From assembly GCA_963788225.1 (NCBI GenBank), contig CAWBGI010000002.1, forward strand, positions 496,001-560,000: a stretch of 64,000 bases of DNA. The letters are read 5' to 3'. Both the position numbers and the translations under genes were made by a program. This DNA is from Sulfotelmatobacter sp963788225. GTDB lineage: Bacteria; Acidobacteriota; Terriglobia; Terriglobales; Acidobacteriaceae. This document shows, in pieces, positions 44,801 through 50,021 of the stretch. Position 1 is the stretch's first letter. Every line of letters starts with the position of its first letter. The notes below the pieces were generated by a model. It did no database searches and was not told where the DNA came from. It saw only the letters and a program-made list of their open reading frames with translations.

Positions 44801-46285
44801 GGCGGGTTGGTGGCGCTCAATGGGCCCATAACCTATCCTGCTCCTCCCGCGCCCAAACCGGCTCCGCCCACGACCAAACAAACCATTTCCGGGACGTGTC
44901 CCTCGGGCATGTCCGGGTGCACCAATGGACCGGGCAGTAAGACCGTTACGCTGGCTCCGGGAACCTACGGCAACGTATCGCTGACCGGCGGGACCACCGG
45001 CGACCTCAGCGGAGGCACTTATAACTTCAACAGCCTCGTGCTCAGCGGCAACAGCGTTCTCTCGGTTGTGGGTTCTTCACCCGTCGTTGTAAATCTGGCC
45101 GGCGCTGCGCTCAGCGGGGGCAGTCCGGCCCTGGATCTGAGCGGCGGCAGTATGGAGAATCCGACCTCGATTCCCGCGAACCTCCAGTTCAATTATGCCG
45201 GATCCCAGGGGGTGAATCTCTCCGGCGGGTCAAGCAGCTACGCCACGGTCTACGCACCCAATGCCATCGTCAACATGAGCGGCAATGCCGACTTCTACGG
45301 GTCCATTATTGGGAGCACACTCACCAATAGCGGCAACGGGGCAATCCACTACGACACGAACCTTCCCAACATCAAGTCAGGGAACTATATCTGGTTCAAC
45401 GCCGTGGTCAATAATCTCCAGAATCTTGGCACGGGCCAGGTGAAGTTGTACGTCACCAATTCGACCATCAGTTTCACCGCCAACAACACCACCTACAACG
45501 TGGCCGTACCCAACGCCGTCGTCACCTTCAACTCTGCGTCACAGACTTCTGGCGCAAAGACGATCTATGACCTCACAAACAACAGATGGAGTACGGCGGT
45601 GGCTGCATCGGCTCTTACGGGCAATACCTTTGTCACCGGAGTAGCGTTCCCTGTGCCGGTCAACTTCCCGACCGGCATCCAGAACGTGGCATGGTCGGCC
45701 GCGTTCACGACCGACTCCCCGGGAGTCACGTTGCAGTGGCAATGGGGAGCGGCGGTCTATACCTCGCTTAGCGCGACCTATGCGACCACCAGCAACAGCA
45801 ACGTTTTGGGTGTGAATGCAGAAGACGGCTCCGCCGATGCTAACGGTACAGATCCGGCCGGCACGCCGGAAACTTACAAGGCGTCGGTTATTTTCGGCGC
45901 TACCGGCGGCGGGTTGACCAACTACACCGGTTTCTTCAGCCCAGGGGCCGGCCTGGTTCCGACTATTGCCCCGATGAGCGTCTCGCCGAGCAGCCTGTCC
46001 TTTGCCACACAGAACCAGCATACGACGAGCGCTGCCCTGACGGCGGTCCTCACCAACAACGACGCCATTGCGCACATCATCTCCAGCATTACGGTTTCGG
46101 GGACGAATGCCGGTGATTTCGCTTCCAGCAATAACTGTCCGAGCAGCTTGGCGGCCGGCTCGAGCTGCACGATTTCCGTGACGTTTACCCCAAGCGATGT
46201 GGGGACGAGGACGGCCAAGGTCGTGGTGAACGACGATGCCAACAACAGCCCCCAGACGCTGTATTTGTCAGGCACCGGGCAGTAA
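32897..46285 (+). CDS. giant secreted mosaic repeat protein with a metzincin-type protease motif
   Basis: This single 4,462-residue ORF starts at the ATG 32897 (AGGAG upstream) with a long signal peptide cleaved near AQA (about residue 65). In order: six Kelch-like repeats (70-366); a choice-of-anchor module (371-481); NHL repeats (485-735); an anchor-D domain; InlB-like repeats (868-1030); six 59-residue NHL repeats (1048-1393); a second anchor module; NHL (1518-1785); anchor-D; PASTA (about 1895-1965); an adhesin-like domain with SDNDGILD (about 2215); a metalloprotease-like region with HEIGHTLGLTH (2531-2541) and SVMNY Met-turn; about 58 octapeptide LGSGG repeats (2715-3190); FnIII; MBG repeats (3488-3650); an Ig-like domain; anchor-D; a GSGN-rich beta domain (3874-4354); and a final anchor-D. 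No cell-wall anchor is seen. It is probably a surface or extracellular adhesin or matrix protein with protease potential. Confidence 0.85.
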   Translation: MTTSSTGLASSVCFAGLSVSSKSSTDRGLNSLLEASRRALAWSRSVASVVAALMMVGAVCVPAQAQTLMGNWNQQSPATSPAARWQSSMTYDTAHGQVVLFGGYNGNQLADTWLWNGTTWTQQSPATSPPSRDQSAMAYDGAQSQVVLFGGYLSNNAPFRSNDTWVWDGTTWTQQSPATSPSARADHAMAYDAAQGNVVLFGGFTDTGTTLGDTWVWNGTTWTQQSPATSPAARYFSAMAYDAVHNQVVLFGGQPSISGGALSDTWVWNGTNWTQESPANSPPARYGHTMAFDAQTGQIILFGGENASNAYLNDTWVWDGTNWTQESPANIPPARVFHNSAYDAAQGQVVEFGGVGSSLFNDTWVWSYPGNFGNVNVCPSGQSTPAPCSNTLALTYNLAATTTFGTTQVVTQGTPGLDFTLSTGSTCTGTVSAGGTCTVNVKFAPLAPGLRLGAAQLFDNSGNLLVSSPIYGVGQGPAVAFGLGTQTTVNTGSYTLNSPKGVAVDAAGNIFISDNNNHRVVEVAANGTQTTVGFNLNYPQGLAVDGAGDLFIADNNLNEVVEVPAGCISYSCQIVLTSNLAAQLGVAVDGAGDLFVGDFTGHEVVEVPANGGPQIVLYSPGTSSNPVGLAVDAAGDLFVADYGLNEVVKIPAGCTSSSCQTTVGTGWSSPEAVAVDAAGDVFVAQEFAPYVVEVPAGCGSGSCQITVSETEAYGLAVDAKGNLFIPQTFGTLVFELNRSQPPTLSFPTPTNVGSTDTTDGAETTTLQNVGNTTLTFPIPSSGNDPSIGPDFLLFSSGAGDCPLTTVSSSSPGTLAPGAQCVYSVTFAPMSAGTLSESLVLTDNNLNAISPSTVGTQAIALSGTGVSTNYTLSVSTAGSGSGAVSGANCSTGSYSQGTTVTCTETPNAGSQFTGWSGGTCSGLGSCSFSLSSNSTVVANFSLAYTLTVTEVGTGSGTVTDNLEEITCSEANGSVSGTCLAGYGSGTTVTLTASSTGTSTFVGWGGACASSGASAFCSVTMNSAVNVSASFVAPGASQSGTLKSITAGVVYGQAGSFTSGIGNDGGLSANSLHDPDGFALDSSGNLYVADQQNSRVLFYPRGSTTPTRVYGQLGSFTSGPQNNGGVSANSLSWPYGLALDSSGNLYVADYGNYRVLFYPSGSTTATRVYGQGGSFTTNTQNKGGISANSLYLPTAVALDSSDNLYVADQYNSRVLFYPSGSTTATRVYGQGGSFTSGTANSGGISANSLAYPAGVALDSSGNLYVGDGNNSRVLFYPFDSTTATQVYGQGGSFTSNTANNGGISANSLENPAGVAVDSGGNLYVADSYNSRVLFYPSGSTTATRVYGQGGSFTSNTANNGGISANSLSQTWAVALDGSGNLYVTDLGNNRVLEYSSFGSVNVCPAGQSTPAPCNRTITLSYYAAATTSLGAIQVVTQGAPNLDFTLGSGSSCTGTVSAGSSCTVNVSFAPLAPGLRMGAVQLFDNNGSVLASAPAYGVGQAPAIAFGPAVTFTPPLTPQSTIFFSSQVTQVPNLASPGGGLTTDGGGNLYQVSPQLGLVKVVPGGNPTTVATGLSNPEGVAIDGAGNFYVADSGLGSYGEVVKFAPGCGSTSCATVLYAASASPGPYGVAVDGSGDVFFSQPTAGVFEIPASSPSSLIALYSPGGNSNVQSVAVDAAGDIFVADNGLKQVVEIPAGCTTASCQTKIGSGWVYPLGVAVDAAGDVIVADFELTVDGEIDAGGVVEVPAGCSNSNCQILLLTAGAPDPFAVTVSATGQVFAATDGPLFEINQSQPPVLTFALTNVGSTSTDSPQSVSIQNVGNQPLTVSLSLPNTNNFIENSSPCGSSFTLSPGAICSEGFSFTPQTTGYLTEVQYSSDNTLNGSSTVQAINLSGTSGVNGQAATVAVPNVVGLTQAAATTSITGIDLALGTVSTASSDSVASGSVISSSPAGGTLVNVGSAVQLLVSTGQPTPPPPNPLSLLNNYFVTGDYASAGVTLRGTGHGGMATGTITIPSSTANPSATQGVPDGADIIDAYLYWETLENTPSPSSTNGTFNGYGITGQQIGKDAAYTDGAFSGTLRVYRADVNSYLPVASNGSGVRYASGTFTVSLPDGGTALPLTEGASLVMIYRVLSQNFPLKSVVIYDGSTIPASSGNQTMQGFYDALGGTVEFTSLYAASSVWNNNIASSVTLSAHANQYLGPLNTGNAYAAVILSTPVTNSDNDGILDAWKSGPGAGDFHAGQPGYYDVATSTWVPLPGALHGEKDLFVQLDYMCGAVLANGSCDPAQENLYPSPDAQGNDPLAMVTSAFAAHGVVLHLEVGNAVPESTCTDNLTTTPPQLCQFPGQPGVIGWKNSLEFSKLWPRNFASCVSGGDCTTRYPYGQKDSYHYVLFGHSLAIPAWNTRYQTLTSITVASGVTTIGTVDRGIGINYCPSRITISGVLGNPGLNGVYNTTGCANSTTITVATPGVTNWSYPNSTLPEPEIGLTSGTITSISGYSDLGGADSAITLGLWLTAPNQDMSKRATVEAGTLFHEIGHTLGLTHGGLYYDGGPGSYIPTFEANCKPNYVSVMNYLFQLDLVGPNQAVDFSNQQLVTLNESTAGSVTQLTDLLSNPATYSTSAWYVPYTTGTSASPATLYCNGAPITGAQAYRVNAPISPITPAWTNGQDINYDGVLNTQMRGYNDWGNIDLRQVGATGGEFASLATVLSFGSSVAPMNVNAGGNVALGSGGTVALGSGGTVTLGSGGNVTLGSGGTITLGSGGNVTLGSGGTVTLGSGGTVTPGSNGTVTLGSGGAATLSSGGTITLGSGGTVTLGSGGTVTLGSGGTIALGSGGSVTIPSSGGSYSLPSNGGIITLGSGGNVTLGSGGNVTLGSGGTITLGSGGTVTLGSGGIVTLGSGGIVALGSGGNVTLGSGGNVTLGSGGTIALGSGGNVTLGSGGNVTLGSGGTVTLGSGGNVTLGSGGNVTLGSGGSATLGAGGTVTLGSGGNVTLGSGGNVTLGSGGTVTMGSGGNVTLGSGGTATVGSLGGTITPGSGGTVTLGSGGTVTLGSGGTIVLGSGGTVTLGSGGSYTLNSSGGVITPNAGGTVTLGSGGIVTLGSGGIVALGSGGNVTLGSGGNVTLGSGGTIALGSGGNITLGSGGTVTLGSGGNVTLGSGGNVTLGSGGNVTLGSGGTIALGSGGSSTLGSGGPVFSELTYEAANSIVRPPPAATETPSAAGVSPAFVTVNWTAPLFGVVSTYTIYRSSDGATPIEIGSVSGVNGYPPATTFTDTNPDLTSKTVVYTITTTLVADPTGGQRQSPPSPPAVLTMNQTISLGPVPSSVTISTTPLTVTATAMSSGMPNGLQVSFSATGSCSIGSQSITNNVSSATVNLNSTGSCTVTASQLGTTAYNAASAVSGTFAILAQGSNTLSQTISFAPLPEVQYGNTFSLSASSSSGLAVSFTPSGPCTTSGTTGSTTAVGVCTITASAPANSTYSAASVTQSFVIAPAVLKVTAYNLTSVYGQPLPTLTYNYSGFVNGDTSSVVSGIPSLSTTATSGSNAGSYPITVMTGTLAAANYDFLYVSGSLTISKPTLTITASSSSMIYGGPVPPITPIYNGFAPGQGASNLTTQPTCGTAATSTSPVIQSPYYVSTCSGAVDSNYTISYMAGSVAVTQASSTTAVSSSVNPSTFMQMVTFTATVTPQYSGTTPTGTVTFQETVNGTTTTLGTGTLSVLNGQNVATFSTATLQDTYSNSIVAVYGGDGNFTGSGNTASPLVQTVSPAPEVSLSPMFVSFGNQNVNTKSSAATVTLTNIGDATLNISTNGISINPSTDTQFAQTNNCGSSLAATKSCTITITFTPVDTGVQTASLQITDNDDDSTGAQQIVSLTGAGLSTIKSGSLYADAMFATATGCGSISGSGNGTVDSFNSSLGYNSSHVLSGGNVGTNGNVTVSGNSTIYGSAAVDVLTTGTCSKTSVTGVTTSGNAKVTGGLVALNGPITYPAPPAPKPAPPTTKQTISGTCPSGMSGCTNGPGSKTVTLAPGTYGNVSLTGGTTGDLSGGTYNFNSLVLSGNSVLSVVGSSPVVVNLAGAALSGGSPALDLSGGSMENPTSIPANLQFNYAGSQGVNLSGGSSSYATVYAPNAIVNMSGNADFYGSIIGSTLTNSGNGAIHYDTNLPNIKSGNYIWFNAVVNNLQNLGTGQVKLYVTNSTISFTANNTTYNVAVPNAVVTFNSASQTSGAKTIYDLTNNRWSTAVAASALTGNTFVTGVAFPVPVNFPTGIQNVAWSAAFTTDSPGVTLQWQWGAAVYTSLSATYATTSNSNVLGVNAEDGSADANGTDPAGTPETYKASVIFGATGGGLTNYTGFFSPGAGLVPTIAPMSVSPSSLSFATQNQHTTSAALTAVLTNNDAIAHIISSITVSGTNAGDFASSNNCPSSLAAGSSCTISVTFTPSDVGTRTAKVVVNDDANNSPQTLYLSGTGQ
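33107..33993 (+). repeat. six Kelch-type repeats of about 150 bp
   Basis: Each unit encodes a variant of NWTQQSPATSP-AR-AMAYDAA-VVLFGG-DTWVWNG. DNA identity between units is high (for example ACCCAGCAGAGCCCTGC recurs), so recent tandem duplication is likely. Confidence 0.85.
34010..37399 (+). repeat. internal duplication of a roughly 320-bp module
   Basis: The module at 34010-34331 (FGNVNVCPSGQSTPAPC to YGVGQGP) recurs at 37079-37399 (FGSVNVCPAGQSTPAPC to YGVGQAP) with high amino-acid and DNA similarity. It brackets the NHL, anchor-D, InlB and 177-bp repeat blocks. Coordinates span both copies. Confidence 0.8.
36038..37079 (+). repeat. six tandem 177-bp repeats (NHL type)
   Basis: The marker GTCTACGG starts at 36038, 36215, 36392, 36569, 36746 and 36923, exactly 177 bp apart each time. 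Each unit encodes 59 residues around VYGQGGSFTSNTANNGGISA and ALDSSGNLYVAD-NSRVLFYPSGSTTAT, one or more NHL beta-propeller blades. Exact periodicity and high identity point to recent expansion. Confidence 0.92.
41053..42466 (+). repeat. 24-bp minisatellite encoding about 58 octapeptides LGSGG(T/N)(V/I)(T/A)
   Basis: The core CTGGGCAGCGGCGG recurs every 24 bp for 1.4 kb. A few interruptions occur, for example IPSSGGSYSLPSNGG near 41400 and a near-copy YTLNSSGGVITPNAGG near 42110. The encoded tract alternates small and hydrophobic residues, compatible with a beta-roll or beta-helix. Long proline-rich frames on the opposite strand are an artefact of this repeat. Confidence 0.92.
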
Positions 46286-46343
46286 TGGAGATGGATGGGG
46301 TGGAGGAAACAAACCTGATGCGGGCCTGGATGTAATCGAGTAA

Positions 46344-46371
46344 GACGGCTCGGCAGCGTAATTCCGCCGTC
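46344..46371. terminator. weak hairpin between convergent genes
   Basis: GACGGC (46344-46349) pairs with GCCGTC (46366-46371), followed by GTTTATT on the plus strand. It lies in the 88-base gap between the giant gene and the kinase gene and could terminate both. Confidence 0.4.
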
Positions 46372-46373
46372 GT

Positions 46374-49300
46374 TTATTGGCCGATACGGCGGCGGATTTC
46401 GGCCACCAGCGGATCTTCCGTAGACTGCCCGCGGATGCTGAGATAGGTTTTGTAAAAGTCCGCGAAACCCTCGCTCTTCATTCCTTCCCGAACGCGTCCC
46501 TGATAGTAATACACGGACGGAAAATAGGCATAACTCGGCACGTTATCCATAAACAGTTCGATAGCTTCGCCTCGCCGCTTCACACATTGATCGAACTCTG
46601 AGTCAGCCTCCGTGAACAATCCCGCTTCCAGGTAGGCCCGCCCCAGTTCGAAGCGGCCGATCCAGGTGTCCAGCAGGTTGTTTGCGGCGGTGATCTGTTT
46701 CACCGCTTCCTTGGCTTCTTTCTTCTTCAGTGCGATCATCCCATCGATGATCTTGCCGTAGGCCTGCGGCTCGCTGGTCGCTTCGGAAGAAAGGCTCACC
46801 GCAAGCTTTTGCGCTTTAGCGACGTCTCCAGCATCGACGTAGGTGCTCGCCGCGAGGAACTTAATCTGGGTGGACTGGCTGTTCGCCAACGCCTTGCCAA
46901 TGCCGGAGAGCGCTGCCGCATGGTGTCCTTGCAGTTCCTCCAAGTTCCCCAGCGCCGCGTACTTGCTCGCAGCGTTGTCGGTCATCTTGGCCGCGACATC
47001 GGCCGTGGCTCCTAGTTCGAGGATGCGCGCGGCCTCGACATACTTCCCCTGATAGGCAGCAAGATCGGCTAGTCCGGAAGTCGCGGTAGATACGCCCAGC
47101 GGACCAAACTTCTCCAGCTGATGGTACCCATCGGTCGCCTTCTCGATCTGCCCCTGCCCGAGTTGCGCCTCGGCGAGCACCAGGTATCCTTGCGCGGCCT
47201 TCGGATTGATTTCCAGCGCGGCGCGCGCCTCTTTTTCGCCCCCGGCAAAATCTCCGGCAAAGGAACTGATGAATGACAGGTTCAGCCGCTGCCCGACGCC
47301 CCTGGGGACAATCTGAACTGCGTGTTGCGCCGCTTCCAGTGCCTTCGGCGCGTTGCGCAATTGCGTATAGCAGCTCGCGAGGTTGTTCTGACCGACGCGA
47401 TCGGCGGGGTAACGCGTGACGAGCTGCGTGTATTCCTGAGCGCAATTCTGCCAGTCACCCGTGGTGAGATAGTAGAGCCCGCGGTTGCGATAGCGTTCCC
47501 GCTCGGTCATGCGGTCCACGTGTTCCATCGCGAGCTTCATGTAGTCGACGGCGTCCTTTGACCTTCCCAGGTTCTGGGCCATGGCCGCCATGCCGGTGTA
47601 CGCCCGCGCGAACTTCGGATCCAGCTGCGCAGCCTTCTGGAACGAATCGAACGCCTCCTGGAACTTGCCCGCGAACTGTTCTTCGACCCCGAGAGCGTCC
47701 TGCTGAACGGCCTCGAGCGACATGGCGGTAAACCCTCCGCTGACGGCAGCGAACTGCACAGAGGGCGGCGTGCTGTCGCCCAGAGCTTTTCGAATCGGCG
47801 CGGCGAGCTTGGGAAGGTCGCTCAGAATCTCCTGCTTATTGGCGGCGGTTATTTCCGATTTTGCGAGCACATTGCCGCTCACCGCGTCCAGGGCGGTCGC
47901 CGAAACATTGTATTTGTCGCCTCGCAAGCTGATATCGCCCGTAATGACGGCGTTGACGCCCTGGTCAACCGCGACCAAGCGCGCTGACTGCACATCGAGC
48001 TTGTCCGTGGGATTGGCCAGTTTCTTCGCCAGCTTGCGCGCATCCCCGCGACTGTAAGCGTTGACAAAGCTGGCGCCCTCCAAGGCCACATTGATCATCG
48101 GTTCCAGTGTGTCATCCAAAACCGGATCGCCGGTATGGTTCACAAAGTCGGCGACCAGCACGGTGACCGGCTGATGAGGGGCAACCGCCACGGCTCCGCC
48201 GCCGCCGAAAATCCGATGCCGCACGGCGGGCACTGCTATCAGCGCCGCCATGGCCACGATGATGGCTGCTAAGACTCCAGTAATGAGCGGCCATGGAGGA
48301 GCGTGTCCCAGAGGCTGTACCGCAGCATCGAACTTGATGGTGCCTGCGGCTCTCTTGTCTTTCCAGGTATTCAGGTCTGCCACAATGGCCGTTGCAGTCT
48401 GGTACCTCTCGTTCAAGTCGCGCTCCAGGCACTTGCTGACGATCCCAGCCAACGCGCCGGGAATCTGAGCGTCGATATCCGAGACTGAAATGGCACGCTC
48501 CTGGGTTCGTTTAATAAGGCTGGCGAGAGCGCTCTCGGCGTGGAAAGGCGTTTTGCCGGTCAGCAATTCGAACAAGATCAGGCCAAGGGCAAAAATGTCA
48601 GATCTTTGGTCGAGATCCTTGCCCAGAGCCTGCTCCGGAGACATGTACGCCATGGTGCCTACGAGCGCGCCGGTTTGCGTCATCCCGTCGCCTTCCACGG
48701 TGCGGGCCAGGCCGAAATCCATTACCAGGATTCGCCCGGTGGGGTCCTGCATGATGTTTTGCGGTTTGAGGTCGCGATGAATCACGCCCACGCTGTGCGC
48801 GGCGTCGAGCGCCTGGCACACCTGCTGAATCACTTCCACCGCTTCTTCGGGAGAAAATTTCTTTTTCTCGCGAATGAGGGAGCGTAAGTCCTCGCCCTCG
48901 ACGAACTCCATGGTGATGAACTTCACGCCGTCAGCATCACCGAGATCGTAAATTCGGATGACATTGCGGTGCGTGACCTGGCGGGAGAGCAGCAACTCCT
49001 GCTTAAAACGGGCCAGTATCGCGGAGTTCGAAGCCAACTCACGCCGTATGACTTTCAGCGCGACGAAGCGGTCGAGTTCGCGGTCGGTGGCCTTGTATAC
49101 CGCTCCCATGCCGCCCTCACCGAGTAATTGCAGAATTTCATATCGGCCGCCGACCAGTTCGCCGATTCTAAATACGGCGGCGCTGTCGGGCGCAGGGGCC
49201 ATGCGGTTGGATGACGGGGAGGAAGTCCGGCGAAACGAAACTCCCGACGCGATCGTGGCGTCAATGTCCGCCAGTGTGGCGTCGAGGTCATGGCTCGGTC

Positions 49301-49529
49301 CGGCATCTACGCTCGTAGCGTGGGGTTCGCGTTGCAACGGGGCGGCATCGGCAATCGAGGCGTCCGAATCGACTGCCGCCGGGGAAAAATCGGCGCGGGT
49401 AACATCGTCGAGCGGAGGAGCAGGCACATCGCCGCTGGAACTCTCGCCCGCAAACGGAGTTCTGACGCCCGGTGAGGCAGGCTTTTGGGCAGCCGATTTC
49501 TTGTCAGATCGTAATCTGGAGTCATCCAT
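46374..49529 (-). CDS. membrane Ser/Thr protein kinase with C-terminal TPR region
   Basis: The 1,051-residue protein has a disordered, acidic N-terminal region (1-125) and a PknB-type kinase domain (about 130-390) with GEGGMGAVY (137-145), Lys159, HRDLKPQN (251-258; Asp253, Asn258), DFG (271-273) and the SPEQ activation-segment end. All catalytic residues are intact. A single membrane helix follows (about 414-434), so the kinase is cytoplasmic and the rest periplasmic or extracytoplasmic. Residues about 450-600 resemble the TolB-like/adenylate-cyclase-associated domain found in such kinases, and about 620-1010 are TPR-like helices. It probably senses envelope signals. It converges on the giant gene; a functional link is only positional. 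Confidence 0.93.
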   Translation of the reverse strand: MDDSRLRSDKKSAAQKPASPGVRTPFAGESSSGDVPAPPLDDVTRADFSPAAVDSDASIADAAPLQREPHATSVDAGPSHDLDATLADIDATIASGVSFRRTSSPSSNRMAPAPDSAAVFRIGELVGGRYEILQLLGEGGMGAVYKATDRELDRFVALKVIRRELASNSAILARFKQELLLSRQVTHRNVIRIYDLGDADGVKFITMEFVEGEDLRSLIREKKKFSPEEAVEVIQQVCQALDAAHSVGVIHRDLKPQNIMQDPTGRILVMDFGLARTVEGDGMTQTGALVGTMAYMSPEQALGKDLDQRSDIFALGLILFELLTGKTPFHAESALASLIKRTQERAISVSDIDAQIPGALAGIVSKCLERDLNERYQTATAIVADLNTWKDKRAAGTIKFDAAVQPLGHAPPWPLITGVLAAIIVAMAALIAVPAVRHRIFGGGGAVAVAPHQPVTVLVADFVNHTGDPVLDDTLEPMINVALEGASFVNAYSRGDARKLAKKLANPTDKLDVQSARLVAVDQGVNAVITGDISLRGDKYNVSATALDAVSGNVLAKSEITAANKQEILSDLPKLAAPIRKALGDSTPPSVQFAAVSGGFTAMSLEAVQQDALGVEEQFAGKFQEAFDSFQKAAQLDPKFARAYTGMAAMAQNLGRSKDAVDYMKLAMEHVDRMTERERYRNRGLYYLTTGDWQNCAQEYTQLVTRYPADRVGQNNLASCYTQLRNAPKALEAAQHAVQIVPRGVGQRLNLSFISSFAGDFAGGEKEARAALEINPKAAQGYLVLAEAQLGQGQIEKATDGYHQLEKFGPLGVSTATSGLADLAAYQGKYVEAARILELGATADVAAKMTDNAASKYAALGNLEELQGHHAAALSGIGKALANSQSTQIKFLAASTYVDAGDVAKAQKLAVSLSSEATSEPQAYGKIIDGMIALKKKEAKEAVKQITAANNLLDTWIGRFELGRAYLEAGLFTEADSEFDQCVKRRGEAIELFMDNVPSYAYFPSVYYYQGRVREGMKSEGFADFYKTYLSIRGQSTEDPLVAEIRRRIGQ

Positions 49530-49925
49530 GATGCGATCTCGATACGGCGCGAAGCTTGACTATTGTAAAACCCCTCGAATTGACCCAGAGAGAGCTTGTG
49601 GCGCTTAATGCGAGGAGTATATACGATGCCGGCGGTAAGACAAGCTCTGCGTGGATCCGCTGCCGATTCCGAGCATTTTCCTGTGAATTATTCTCCACTT
49701 TTCTCCCAAAGTCGTAATGCCCAAGTTCTGATTGCTTCGCCTTCGCCTAATGCTCTCTGAAAATAGCTGGGGAATTTTTCCCGAGCCGATGGAATGCTCG
49801 TCGAACGCTTGTGTCTGAATGCTTCCCGAAACCGCAATGGTTATGACAGCGAGCCCAGGGCTCAGCCGATTTAGCCGCAAAAGAACAAAGCAAAGACCGT
49901 TTTTCATAAAAAAGAAATAAAAATG

Positions 49926-49955
49926 TTGACTATGGCATAAGAGCGGCATTAGGAT
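49926..49955 (+). promoter_or_regulatory. sigma70-type promoter for the second TonB-dependent receptor
   Basis: TTGACT (49926-49931), an 18-base spacer and TAGGAT (49950-49955) lie 67 bases before the receptor ATG. An AT-rich stretch precedes the -35 (about 49906-49923) and could act as an UP-like element. The rest of the 49530-50021 gap shows no gene I can support. Confidence 0.5.
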
Positions 49956-50021
49956 TCCCTGTTGTCCGGTTGCGCAGGATCACGTCAAAGTGAAATTGAC
50001 AGAAGCAGGGAGACAATCGCC

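Noticed and set aside
49605..49949. 114-codon minus-strand ORF in the kinase-receptor gap
   Set aside because: No SD, biased composition, and it overlaps the promoter region of the receptor.
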